Assembly (NCBI GenBank): GCA_025934835.1
Contig: JAICWL010000027.1
Location: forward strand, 1 to 35,942
DNA: 35,942 nt
DNA from: Fimbriimonadaceae bacterium
GTDB taxonomy: Bacteria > Armatimonadota > Fimbriimonadia > Fimbriimonadales > Fimbriimonadaceae
Direction: 5' to 3'
The translations under genes and the position numbers were made by a program. Shown here in pieces: positions 15,895 to 24,120 of the stretch; within the stretch, counting starts at the first letter, position 1; each line of letters begins with the position of its first letter. Under the pieces are notes generated by a model, which searched no databases, was not told the DNA's origin, and was given only the letters and a program-made list of their open reading frames with translations.

Positions 15895-16758
15895 CTAGGG
15901 ACGGATCGTCTTCGGCTTCGGGAATTTCACCTCAGCCTCCCAGTGTTCGTCGGCCTTGCTGTCGGGAGCCGTCATCAGGACGATCGACCGATGGCCCGGC
16001 AGCTTGCAAAGCACGACGTCGTTTTCCTTGCTGACTTACACGACCTGACTCTCTTTGCCTCGCTGCATCTCAAACGTCTGGCCCTCGAACGATATGTTCA
16101 TCGTTGCGCCCTTGAACGGGCCCACTGAGCTGACCGACCAATGCTCGAAGCCGCCAGTGAACGGGTCCAGCACGTCCATGCTTCTTTTGGGCTGGAGGAC
16201 CTTGCCGTCCAAGAACATTGGTTGGAACTGGTCGTCTATCGGCTTCATTCCATTCGCGGGAAACACCGTGGTTCGCTTTTCGCTTGCTCCCTTGTCGACG
16301 GTGAGGTCGATCGAATCCTTGCGATAGATCGCGTCCGCGTGCTGTTCGCCGCCCGGCCCGATGCGGGATTCCCACTCGCGCAGGATATGGCCGTTCTTGG
16401 CTACCCACCAGATGGCAGCCTGTCCAGTCCAGTACGTCAGCGCTCTATGATCGTGCTTCGTAGCTGCGGTTTCCGGGAGGATACGGCACGGAACGTCGCC
16501 GAACCTATCGACTTGGACGCTCGAGCGCACGTAACCGATCCGGGCCTCAGACCAATCGGGCCGAACATACTGGTTGCCGAAATCGATGGTGCCCCAGTCG
16601 CGACTGTACACGACCGACATAACCGTGTCCGGTTGCTCTATCAGGCCTCAGATGATCTGCCGCTGTCCTGGCGCAACGGTGCCCTCGAGCGTGAATTTCG
16701 GCGGATCGATCAGAGTCTGACGGTAGACCAGGGCGGCTGCCATCAGGGTCGCTACCAT
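15895..16758 (-). pseudogene. Uncharacterised protein gene interrupted by two in-frame stops
   Basis: One reading frame of 288 codons runs from ATG 16758 (ribosome site AAGGA upstream) to TAG 15895. It carries TGA at codon 37 (16650-16648) and TAA at 16038-16036. All three parts look coding: the start MVATLMAAALVYRQTLIDPP with TLEGTVAPGQ, the 194-residue middle (open from ATG 16620) with RDWGTIDFGNQYVRPDW and ALTYWTGQAAIWWVAKNG, and the end DVVLCKLPGHRSIVLMTAPD followed by KADEHWEAEVKFPKPK. No frameshift is needed, so two nonsense changes explain it. The N-terminus is weakly hydrophobic, suggesting export. I do not recognise the family. The middle portion could still be expressed from ATG 16620. 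It lies between the two prepilin modules on the same strand. Confidence 0.75.
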
Positions 16759-16841
16759 GAAACACATTCCTTAAAAGGGTCTCATGACATAAACGGAGTA
16801 AGAGCTCAAGCCTCGGTCCCGGCGTTGCTAGCCTGCGAGGT

Positions 16842-16884
16842 CCAAAAGACGCACGGGGTCCGGGCCTATTCGACTCGGACCCCG
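16842..16884 (-). terminator. Intrinsic terminator of the second prepilin module
   Basis: CGGGGTCCG and CGGACCCCG (16854-16862 and 16876-16884) form a 9 bp perfect stem with a 13-base loop. On the minus strand TGCGTCTTTT follows the stem. It lies about 30 bases beyond the stop of the 84-residue gene and upstream of the pseudogene. Confidence 0.75.
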
Positions 16885-16916
16885 CAGAGTTGGCGTTGTG
16901 CCTACCCGAAGGGAGA

Positions 16917-17171
16917 TTATTTCCCGCCCGAGGCGCCGGTTGGTGTGGCGCTCGAGGGCCCGGCCAGTTGCGCTGCAGAGTCGATTGCTTGCCCGCGCTT
17001 CTGTGCCTCCATCTCCTGCTGCTTCATTGGCTTGGTGCCTGGCGGCAGAATGATGGGCTTGAGGTCTTGTCGTTGGTCGCCCATGATGAAGCTCTTCGCT
17101 CCAAAACCGGCGAGAACGATCGCAACCACAGCGACCACGATCAGGATTGCCTTCTTTGCGTTTTCACTCAT
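16917..17171 (-). CDS. Small single-pass membrane protein paired with a prepilin
   Basis: An 84-residue protein: MSENAKK, a membrane helix at about 8-27 (AILIVVAVVAIVLAGFGAKS), then a polar tail with LKPIILPPGTKPMKQQEMEA and an Ala/Ser/Gly/Pro-rich end. It begins 4 bases after the stop of the prepilin gene and is followed by a terminator, so the two genes make one unit. The layout matches the 54-residue protein at 14600-14764. The N-terminus could be an uncleaved anchor. No known family is recognised. Confidence 0.8.
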   Translation of the reverse strand: MSENAKKAILIVVAVVAIVLAGFGAKSFIMGDQRQDLKPIILPPGTKPMKQQEMEAQKRGQAIDSAAQLAGPSSATPTGASGGK

Positions 17172-17175
17172 ATGC

Positions 17176-18096
17176 TTACTTGTAAGAAGCGTCGTAGTGG
17201 ATTAGGTTCTTGGCATGATTCGCCTTGGCCGTCGCCGGGTCTGTGAGCCACAGACGATCCATAAGCGCCGTTCGGTCCATGCTCTTCGCGTGGCTGTCCG
17301 CAAAGGAGAAGTTGGACTTGCCGCTGTAGGCGCCGAAGGCAAATCCGTCGCTGGCGCAGCACCATGCGAACGGAATCGGCTGGAACTGCGGCCAACTCGG
17401 CATGCCGAGCTCGGTGAACGCATACTGCCGCTGGTCGTTACGATACTGCATAAGACCGGACCAGTACGTCCAACTAACATAGCTGGGAACCATCGCGACG
17501 GTCTGCGCGGGGGCCCCGACGGCGGTCGTCGAGAAGGAGCCGGTCGTTCTGTTGTTCGGCGTGCCGTTGGTTGAGGCCCAAGCGTGACCAAAGATTCCAA
17601 AGCCATACGGGAAGGCCGTACCGTTTGCGACGTCCCCGACGTCATCTCGGATAATGTTCTGCTGGCCGTTGAACGTGAAGATATAGCTCACGGGACCGCC
17701 GGTGAAATCGTCCGTGCATTGGTTGACGTCATCACATCGCTGGAGCGAGTCGTTCGGCGCCTTCCAAATCTGTCGGTTCTTCACGTACGGATCCATGACC
17801 GCGTGGCCGCTGTTGACCTGGTGGCAATCGCCGAGTTTGCCGGTCCAGCCGGGGCATCCCCAGTTCGAAGGGCCGTTGCGAATCGTCGGGTACACGTCAT
17901 CGAAGTCATTCGCGTACATCTGCAGCGCGAGTCCGAGCTGCTTCATGTTGGAAAGATCGGCGGTCTTCTTCGCGGCTTCTTTCGCCTGGGCGAAGACCGG
18001 GAACAAGATTGCGGCGAGAATCGCGATGATCGCGATAACGACGAGCAGCTCGATGAGCGTGAACCCATGAGCTTTGCGGATTTGAGTCGAATGCAT
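17176..18096 (-). CDS. Large prepilin-like protein, second copy
   Basis: A 306-residue protein: leader [11 protein letters not shown], then [20 protein letters not shown] with Glu16 at +5, [39 protein letters not shown] and a large globular domain with Cys residues ([13 protein letters not shown]). The C-terminal equivalent of the H-X9-DG motif is Tyr-X9-Asp-Ser (in [14 protein letters not shown]), so the His is lost. Similarity to the copies at 14764-15627 and 27936-28904 is strongest over the first 60 residues. AGAGGAT is the ribosome site. It is coupled to a small membrane protein gene. Confidence 0.88.
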   Translation of the reverse strand: MHSTQIRKAHGFTLIELLVVIAIIAILAAILFPVFAQAKEAAKKTADLSNMKQLGLALQMYANDFDDVYPTIRNGPSNWGCPGWTGKLGDCHQVNSGHAVMDPYVKNRQIWKAPNDSLQRCDDVNQCTDDFTGGPVSYIFTFNGQQNIIRDDVGDVANGTAFPYGFGIFGHAWASTNGTPNNRTTGSFSTTAVGAPAQTVAMVPSYVSWTYWSGLMQYRNDQRQYAFTELGMPSWPQFQPIPFAWCCASDGFAFGAYSGKSNFSFADSHAKSMDRTALMDRLWLTDPATAKANHAKNLIHYDASYK

Positions 18097-18770
18097 AAAG
18101 ATCCTCTTTATCGATGAGAGCTTATTCGTGTCGAGGCGCGCAACCCCTCGGAGGGGATCGACGCCTGTATAGGTCGTCTCGAAAGCCGATCTGCAAAGCC
18201 GGAACCCGGATTTGCCTCATGAACCTTCGGATACGAGTCCATTCTACTTATCCTTCGAAGATACGACGGTCCGATCTGCCTTCCAGGTTTGTTATTGCTC
18301 CCAGAAGCAAGAATCGAGCCATAAGTCGCATCTATTCCGTGTGTACGTCCCACTTCGTCTTGCCGAACGCCTAGCGCATGCGATCTGCGCGCGCCTCCTC
18401 GGCCGAAATGGGTAAATCGTCGGACTGCAGCTGATGCGATGCTGCCGCCATGCGCCGCGCGCGAGCCGGCTTGTGAAGCCGACTGCTCGATTTTCTCTTG
18501 GGCGCGAATGGTCATGGTTCAATGCATAAGGCTACTGCTGGCACGCGCACAGCGCAACGCCACGCGCAGCCAGTTTCTACGAAAGGGTATCGATGAATTG
18601 CCGGACGCGGTGTATCTCGGGCGGGCGAAGACTTCCGACGCCGCTCGGCGCCGTCGTTTCCGCTCTCTTTCGGATACTCGCCGATCTTCCGACCGACGAA
18701 GAGGCACAACTTGTGATCGTCCGAACCCGTAGGGTCCCGACGGACAACATTGTCCAGTGTTGCATCAACT

Positions 18771-18791
18771 GAGGTCCTTGGGCTCCGGCCT
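18771..18791. repeat. Leader repeat, copy B, without a prepilin gene
   Basis: Matches 15631-15651 at all but one base and is followed, as there, by another AGGTCCTCGG about 20 bases on. On the minus strand, however, no prepilin reading frame follows it. It may mark a lost prepilin gene or a separate regulatory element. Confidence 0.5.
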
Positions 18792-18854
18792 AGAAGTATT
18801 CCGCTGGCAGGTCCTCGGAGTAGAGCATACATCAAGTTTGGGCTCTAACCAACA

Positions 18855-18866
18855 TTCGCCGGCGAA
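18855..18866. promoter_or_regulatory. Palindrome upstream of metY
   Basis: TTCGCCGGCGAA is a perfect 12-base palindrome, followed at 18870-18885 by CTCGC and GCGAG with a 6-base loop whose sequence repeats CTCCGGCGAG. The two related elements could be an operator pair for metY or a structured leader. No known sulfur-regulator site is recognised. Confidence 0.3.
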
Positions 18867-19000
18867 AACCTCGCTCTCCGGCGAGCTATCGGGAGGATTC
18901 GGCTGCTGCATTCGGCAGATAGACGATTTGGATTCGAGCACTGGCAGATCGGCGAACAATCGAATAGAGCCGGGCGCAATCGTCCAAACAACCGAAAAGC

Positions 19001-19030
19001 TTGTGTATTCGAGCTCTCCCTATGTGATAC
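19001..19030 (+). promoter_or_regulatory. Possible metY promoter
   Basis: TTGTGT (19001-19006) and TGATAC (19025-19030) are separated by 18 bases. This would place the transcription start within about 10 bases of the metY ATG at 19046, and no ribosome site precedes the ATG. A near-leaderless transcript is therefore possible. Confidence 0.3.
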
Positions 19031-19045
19031 ATTGCCGCAGTAACT

Positions 19046-20368
19046 ATGGCTCAAACGCAGGCAACGACCAACCCGAGCTTCGAAACTATCGCCGTGCACG
19101 GCGGCCAAGAAGTCGACCCGTCTTCAAAGTCGAGGGCCGTACCGATCTACCAGACCACTAGCTACGTCTTCGACGACGCCTCGCATGCTGCCCGGCTGTT
19201 CTCGCTCCAAGAGTTCGGGAACATCTACACCCGGATCATGAACCCGACGACCGCAGTGTTCGAAACGCGTGTCGCGCAGCTTGAAGGGGGCACGCACGGT
19301 CTCGCCACGGCGAGCGGCCAGGCCGCCGAGACACTCACCATCACCTCGATTGCCGAGCAGGGCGACGAAGTTATCTCGAGCACCTCGCTTTACGGCGGCA
19401 CTTTCAACCTGTTTCACTACACACTGCCGAAGTTCGGCATCAAGGTGCGGTTCGTCGATCCCTCCGAGCCGGAGAACTTCCGCAAGGCCATCAACGACAA
19501 GACGAAGCTGATCTACGGCGAGTCGGTCGGCAATCCCAAGCTGGACACATTCCCGTTCGAGGAAGTGAGCGCGATCGCCAAGGCGAATGGCCTACCGCTC
19601 GTGATAGACAACACCATGCCGAGTCCGTACCTACTCAAGCCGCTAGAGCTCGGCGCGAATATCGTCCTCCACTCGGCGACGAAGTTCATCGGCGGGCACG
19701 GCACGTCGATCGGCGGCGTCATCGTCGACGGAGGGAATTTCGACTGGGGCAGCGGCAGGTTCAAGAACTTCACCGAGCCCGATCCGAGTTACCACGGCCT
19801 CAACGTTTGGGAGGTATTCGGCGACTTCCCTGGACTTGGCAATGTCGCGTTCGGCATCAAGGCTCGAATCATGGGTCTGCGCGATACCGGCGCGGCGCTT
19901 TCGCCGTTCAACTCGTTCCTCTTCCTTCAGGGCCTGGAGACGCTGCATCTGCGCATGGAGCGGCATTCCGAGAACACGGCAAAGATCGCCGAGCTATTGG
20001 CGAACCATCCACTCGTGACGTGGGTGACTTATCCGGGGCTTCCGTCGCACAAGGATTACGCCAACGCCCGCAAATACCACCACCGGGGGCTGTATGGCGC
20101 GATACTCGGCTTTGGGATCAAGGGCGGATACGACGCGGCTATCAAGTTCATCGACAAGCTGCAGCTCTTCTCGCTCCTCGCCAATATCGGGGATGCGAAG
20201 AGCCTTGTGATCCACCCGGCGAGCACCACCCATCAGCAGCTCTCGCCTGAAGAGCAGATCGAAGCCGGCGTCACCGCGGACTACGTCCGCCTAAGCGTGG
20301 GGCTCGAGAACGTCGAGGACCTCATCGCCGACCTTACGCAGGCTTTGGAGGCGAGCCAGGAGGGGTAA
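19046..20368 (+). CDS. metY: O-acetylhomoserine (thiol)-lyase
   Basis: A 440-residue PLP enzyme that makes homocysteine from O-acetylhomoserine and sulfide in methionine synthesis. Cys/Met-metabolism family marks are SFETIAVHGGQEVDPSSKSR, PIYQTTSYVFDD, YTRIMNPTTAVFE (Tyr61 and Arg63 contact PLP phosphate), VIDNTMPSPYL (Asp188) and HSATKFIGGHG, where Lys213 carries PLP. The C-terminal SLVIHPASTTHQQLSPEEQ and VRLSVGLENVEDL are typical of MetY rather than MetB, as is the length of about 430. It stands alone on the plus strand and ends in a long hairpin. Sulfhydrylation without cystathionine is inferred from the family. Confidence 0.95.
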   Translation: MAQTQATTNPSFETIAVHGGQEVDPSSKSRAVPIYQTTSYVFDDASHAARLFSLQEFGNIYTRIMNPTTAVFETRVAQLEGGTHGLATASGQAAETLTITSIAEQGDEVISSTSLYGGTFNLFHYTLPKFGIKVRFVDPSEPENFRKAINDKTKLIYGESVGNPKLDTFPFEEVSAIAKANGLPLVIDNTMPSPYLLKPLELGANIVLHSATKFIGGHGTSIGGVIVDGGNFDWGSGRFKNFTEPDPSYHGLNVWEVFGDFPGLGNVAFGIKARIMGLRDTGAALSPFNSFLFLQGLETLHLRMERHSENTAKIAELLANHPLVTWVTYPGLPSHKDYANARKYHHRGLYGAILGFGIKGGYDAAIKFIDKLQLFSLLANIGDAKSLVIHPASTTHQQLSPEEQIEAGVTADYVRLSVGLENVEDLIADLTQALEASQEG

Positions 20369-20369
20369 T

Positions 20370-20435
20370 AGGGTTCGTTCTAGTTCTAGTGTCGGGCGCC
20401 TCGCCTATTCTAAGACTAAGACTAGGACTAACCCT
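20370..20435. terminator. Long convergent hairpin between metY and the histidine kinase gene
   Basis: Bases 20370-20390 pair with 20415-20435 over 21 positions with two mismatches and two G-T pairs. The arms hold repeats of TTCTAG and CTAAGA/CTAGGA. It begins two bases after the metY stop and ends shortly before the stop of the opposing gene, so it can terminate both. Confidence 0.7.
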
Positions 20436-20440
20436 CCCCC

Positions 20441-22048
20441 TCACTCCTCGCTTGCGCGGGAGAATTTGACTTCGGCCACGGTCCAGCCGAGCACGTCGCC
20501 TATCTTGAACCGGCCGCCGAGGGCCCGCGCGAGGTTGTCGACGATTTTCAATCCGAGGTGGCTCGCCACCGTCGGGTCGAACCCTTCCGGAATCCGGTCG
20601 CCGCTATTCGAAACCCAAACAGAGATCTCGCCTTCGGTCTCTTCGACAGTGATGTGAATGTCGCCGCGCTCGGTCTTTTCGAACCCGTGCTCGACGGCGT
20701 TTTGAATCAGCTCGCTCAGAACCAGAGCGAGCTGCGTGGCTTGGGTCATGTTCAATCGAACGTCTTGGCCCCGCACCTGAAACTCAATGTGCCGGTCCGG
20801 AAGTATCAGGGAGCTCTGTTGATGATGGACCAGCGTTTCGGCTATGGAACGGATTCCGACATGGTCCAGGTCTTCGCGGCTTAACAGGTCGTGCACCGAG
20901 GCGATGGCGAGGATTCGCGAAAGAGTGTCGTTCAACGCCTCCTCGAGCGACTTGTATCCGCTGTGTCGCATCTGTAGACGAAGGAGGGAAGCCACTTGCT
21001 GCAGGTTGTTCTTAACCCTGTGGTGCATCTCCTGCATGAGCGTATTGCGCACTTGGAGCTTGGCGTGCTCGATGGACACCGCGGCCTGCTTGGCTAGCGT
21101 CTCCAGGGCCTTGATCTCGTCCTGAGAAAACTCGCGGACGTCGCTCGTGTAGCAGCTCAGTACGCCGACGGGGCGGTCCTGAAGCGTGAGCGGCACGCAA
21201 ACCATGGAACGAAGGCCTTGCTCCACGGCGAGGTCGTGCCCGATGTAATCCTCCTCGACCTGCACGTCGCGCACGATAATCGGCCTGTTTTCGGCGATCG
21301 CCTTTCCGGCGATGCTTTCGCCGAGCTTAATGGCTCTCTTGCGCTGGTAAGCCTTCGCCGGCGCCTGGGTGGCTCGAAGCACGAGTTCGCGCCGTTGCTC
21401 GTCCAGAAGCCGCACGGTGCAAACCCGGTAATCAAATTGCTGCGCGGTCAGGTTCACCAGAAGCTGCAGAATCTCTTCGACGTACGGGCTGCTCGAAATC
21501 GTTTTCGTGACCTCGCTGAGCGCGCCCAGTCGGTTCGTTTGCGTCCCAGCCTGATACGACCTGCTAAAGCCGCGAATGATCGACTCGGTTGCCGTTGCCA
21601 GGGATTGGAGCGTTCGTCGCTCGGCCGGAGTGAACTTCCACGGAACCGAGCATCGAATTTGAAGCACGCCAAAGCTCGAGCCCGACCCGCTGAACAGCGG
21701 GAATACTGCGACCGATTGGCACTCGATATCATCCATCGCGGGATATTTGGCAAACCGTGCGTCTTGCATGGCGTTCTCCGCGATGAACAGCGGTTTGCCG
21801 GTGAGCAGCGCATGGCCGGTCACTCCGACGCCCTTGCCGAGCTTGAGCCTATTGTTCAGCTCTGGCATGTGCGTGCTGGCCTTGAGCACCAGCCCGTCGC
21901 CGAGGTCGCGAAATAGGATGTCGCAGGTGTCGGCGCCGGTGATCTTCGTCCATTGGATCGCGAGCTCGCCCAGCAGGTCGTCCATGGTCGTGGCGCGCGT
22001 CATGCACGACGTCAGTGCGAGATAGGATTCCTTACCGGAAGAAGTCAA
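20441..22048 (-). CDS. GAF-GAF-HisKA_2 sensor histidine kinase
   Basis: A 535-residue cytoplasmic sensor kinase without membrane segments. Two GAF domains span about 22-160 and 180-335 (KLGKGVGVTGHALLTGKPLF and KLGESIAGKAIAENRPIIVRD are the equivalent conserved segments). The HisKA_2 dimerisation helix has MHHRVKNNLQQVASLLRLQ with His343 as the expected phosphorylation site. The ATPase domain has the N box SELIQNAVEHG (Asn450), NSGDRIPEGF and HLGLKIVDNLARALGG. This architecture resembles PdtaS-type kinases. It overlaps the M16 peptidase gene by 4 bases. The receiver protein at 24121-24525 in the same operon is the natural partner, by inference. A small soluble ligand or redox signal is likely but unidentified. 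Confidence 0.92.
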   Translation of the reverse strand: MTSSGKESYLALTSCMTRATTMDDLLGELAIQWTKITGADTCDILFRDLGDGLVLKASTHMPELNNRLKLGKGVGVTGHALLTGKPLFIAENAMQDARFAKYPAMDDIECQSVAVFPLFSGSGSSFGVLQIRCSVPWKFTPAERRTLQSLATATESIIRGFSRSYQAGTQTNRLGALSEVTKTISSSPYVEEILQLLVNLTAQQFDYRVCTVRLLDEQRRELVLRATQAPAKAYQRKRAIKLGESIAGKAIAENRPIIVRDVQVEEDYIGHDLAVEQGLRSMVCVPLTLQDRPVGVLSCYTSDVREFSQDEIKALETLAKQAAVSIEHAKLQVRNTLMQEMHHRVKNNLQQVASLLRLQMRHSGYKSLEEALNDTLSRILAIASVHDLLSREDLDHVGIRSIAETLVHHQQSSLILPDRHIEFQVRGQDVRLNMTQATQLALVLSELIQNAVEHGFEKTERGDIHITVEETEGEISVWVSNSGDRIPEGFDPTVASHLGLKIVDNLARALGGRFKIGDVLGWTVAEVKFSRASEE

Positions 22049-23283
22049 TCCGTGGCCTCGGCCATTGGGCCGATGACGGTTGTGGAAACCAGCTTTGGCG
22101 AGAGAATGCTGCTCGCGAGCGCGACGATCTTCTCGTTGGTCACCGCGTTGATCTTGCCGAGCGTCTCTTCGATCGGTATTTCACGCTGGAAATTGATCTC
22201 GTTACGGCTCATTCGCATCATCCGCCCGCTCATCCCTTCGAGCGCAAGCACGATATTTCCGCAGATGTTTCGCTTGGTCCGTTCGAGCTCGCCCTGGGCC
22301 AGCCCTGCCCGCGAGACTTTGTCGAACTCAGCTCTGGTCAGCTCCTGTACCTGCGGCCATGTAGTAGGGCTGGTACCGCCGTAAACCGTGAAGGCGCCTC
22401 CAGCGCCGTAAGTCAGCGAGTAGCTGCCGATGGCGTAGACCAGCCCTCGCTTCTCCCGGATCTCTTGAAACAGCCTGCTTGACATGCTGCCACCGAGCGC
22501 CGCATCGAGCACGGCCATGGTGTACAGGTCGTCGTCGTAATAGGAGACGCCATCGGAACCGATGCAGAAATGGACCTGCTCGACGTCCTTGGCAACGCCG
22601 GTGTATTGAGCTATTCCGTGCGGTCGCTCCGGCTGCGAGTTCGTGGTGGTGTGCGGGAGCTTTCCTAGCGAATCTTCGGCGGCCCGGCGGATCGTTTCCG
22701 GATCGACGTTCCCGGCTACGGCGAGCAGCACGTTCTCGGCTCGGTACCTGCGGTCCATGTACTTGCGGATGTCTTCGCGCGTGAACCCGCTGACGGACTC
22801 GGGGGTCCCGGCGATCGGCTTGCCGAGAGGGTGGTCCCCCCAGCGCTTCTGCAGGTGGAGTTCGTGCACATGATCACTCGGCTCATCCTCGCTGCGCTTG
22901 ATCTCCTCGAGAACGACTCGCTCCTCGCGTTGGAGCTCCTCGGGGTCCATCAGCGAGTCCAACATCATGTCGGTTAGGACATCGATGCCATTCACAGCGT
23001 CGTCGGCCAGGACGCGGCAATAGTAGCAGGTGCTCTCCTTGTCGGTGAACGCGTTCAGGGACCCACCTCGCCCTTCTATCGACTCTGCGATCTCCTTCGC
23101 GGTGCGCCGGCTTGTGCCCTTGAACAGCATGTGTTCGATAAGGTGCGTGATGCCTGCCTCGTTCTGATGTTCATGACGGCTTCCGGTTGCGCACCAGAGG
23201 CCGATGGCTGCCGACTGCACGTATCCCACCGGTTCGACGAGAACGCGGACGCCGTTGTCGAGAACGAATTTATGAATGCTCAT
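22045..23283 (-). CDS. M16 family zinc metallopeptidase
   Basis: A 412-residue soluble peptidase of the pitrilysin/processing-peptidase type. The inverted zinc motif HLIEH is at 47-51 and the third ligand Glu127 sits 76 residues after His51 (in RVVLEEIKRSEDEP). GRGGSLNAFTDKESTCYY follows the zinc site as in bacterial PqqL/YmxG-like enzymes. The inactive second half includes GGSMSSRLFQEIREKRGLVY, a strong family signature. There is no signal peptide, so it is probably cytoplasmic, although some homologues are exported. Four-base overlaps join it to the FAH-fold gene and the kinase gene. Its substrate is unknown. Confidence 0.93.
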   Translation of the reverse strand: MSIHKFVLDNGVRVLVEPVGYVQSAAIGLWCATGSRHEHQNEAGITHLIEHMLFKGTSRRTAKEIAESIEGRGGSLNAFTDKESTCYYCRVLADDAVNGIDVLTDMMLDSLMDPEELQREERVVLEEIKRSEDEPSDHVHELHLQKRWGDHPLGKPIAGTPESVSGFTREDIRKYMDRRYRAENVLLAVAGNVDPETIRRAAEDSLGKLPHTTTNSQPERPHGIAQYTGVAKDVEQVHFCIGSDGVSYYDDDLYTMAVLDAALGGSMSSRLFQEIREKRGLVYAIGSYSLTYGAGGAFTVYGGTSPTTWPQVQELTRAEFDKVSRAGLAQGELERTKRNICGNIVLALEGMSGRMMRMSRNEINFQREIPIEETLGKINAVTNEKIVALASSILSPKLVSTTVIGPMAEATD

Positions 23284-24071
23284 GAGTTGGATAGTGAAAG
23301 TTTCAGGGAAAGCGAACCCAAAATGCTTGCTGCAGTCTGGACCTCGTCGCCTGGCTCGAGGTGTTCGCCGGATGCGATCGGGCCGAGTGCGATGATATCG
23401 CTTTCATGCAGCGTGCACGATTGGGCAGCCGCAGCGATCGCCTGGGCGAAAGTGATCGGGAGATCCTGCGTATTGCCTTTCGATCGCTCGACGCCGTTGA
23501 CCCTCGACACGACTTCGAGCGAGTAGCGCCTGCCGAACTCGGCGTCCGTCACGAGATCGTCCAACTCGTCCGGCGTGGTGATTACCGGCCCGAACGCCCC
23601 TGCGACATCGTACGCCCTCCCAAAGCCGCCACCTGCTCGGCGCTCGGCCTCTCGGACGTCGACCGGCACCAGCATGGTGAGGATGGTGACTCCGAGGATC
23701 GCGTCGTCGGCGTCTTGCAGGTCTATCTTGTACGCGTTGCCGAGCACGATGGCCGCAACGTAGCTTTCGAACCCCAGATTGGACGACAGCTCGGGGTCGT
23801 TCACGAGTTGGCTGGCGCCCACGAGGCAGGCAGGGTTCCCATAGAAGTACCGAGGCTCATCTTCGCCGGAATCGGCGCCTTGCGGTTGGAATTCCGAATG
23901 GAAGAATCGCACGGTTTGGGGCTGCCCGACCGGTGCAAGCGGCCGCACCGCCTCCGACTCGTGCATTCCGATGGCTGTCGCGCCGTCGGTTTCGTAAATT
24001 CGACCGCTGAAGACCATTCCCGAGCGGACCACTCCGGGATTGTTTTTCAGCTCGAAGCGCAGCAGCTTCAC
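23280..24071 (-). CDS. Fumarylacetoacetate hydrolase-fold protein, divergent metal site
   Basis: A 263-residue protein of the FAH superfamily (hydrolases, hydratases and decarboxylases of oxo acids). N-terminal ligand-like part: MKLLRFELKNNPGVVRSGMVFSGRIYE. Core: FYGNPACLVG, LGFESYVAAIVLG, RAYDVAGAFGPVITTPDEL and a late GPIASGEHLEPGDEVQ matching the usual end with GDxV. The normal metal motif E-x-E is E-S-Y here (Glu102, Tyr104), and the usual D-x-S-A-R-D-x-Q region is altered (VPVDVREAERR). The catalytic chemistry may therefore differ. Four-base overlap with the M16 gene; the start lies 49 bases after the response regulator stop. Confidence 0.8.
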   Translation of the reverse strand: MKLLRFELKNNPGVVRSGMVFSGRIYETDGATAIGMHESEAVRPLAPVGQPQTVRFFHSEFQPQGADSGEDEPRYFYGNPACLVGASQLVNDPELSSNLGFESYVAAIVLGNAYKIDLQDADDAILGVTILTMLVPVDVREAERRAGGGFGRAYDVAGAFGPVITTPDELDDLVTDAEFGRRYSLEVVSRVNGVERSKGNTQDLPITFAQAIAAAAQSCTLHESDIIALGPIASGEHLEPGDEVQTAASILGSLSLKLSLSNS

Positions 24072-24120
24072 CCATAGAGGGTACCCCCTGAGCGCAAGTT
24101 CGTTTCAGCTTGAAAGAGTT

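Larger units (their letters stand above)
18097..19045. other. Long intergenic region without a convincing gene
   Basis: About 950 bases between the second prepilin gene and metY. Near 18145-18157 CCCCT and AGGGG form a short hairpin in the prepilin leader. The open frames here (for example 18512-18835 minus and 18439-18732 plus) overlap each other, are rich in Arg and Cys, and show no family features. The leader repeat copy B lies at 18771-18791 and a metY-proximal palindrome at 18855-18866. I found no tRNA or recognised riboswitch. It may contain a decayed locus. Confidence 0.5.

Noticed and set aside
16648-16650. Selenocysteine or stop readthrough at the TGA of the broken gene
   Set aside because: No clear hairpin follows the TGA, and a second in-frame stop (TAA) cannot be explained by selenocysteine.
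18500-18770. Remnant of a prepilin gene downstream of leader repeat copy B
   Set aside because: No frame on the minus strand encodes anything like the FTLIELLVV leader or the FPVFAQAK segment.
18512-18835. Minus-strand frame of 107 codons in the region before metY
   Set aside because: It overlaps other open frames on both strands, has many Arg and Cys, and lacks a ribosome site or recognisable domain.
18840-19045. SAM riboswitch before metY
   Set aside because: The conserved core segments of the SAM-I class were not seen, and the probable promoter is too close to the start codon to allow a riboswitch leader.
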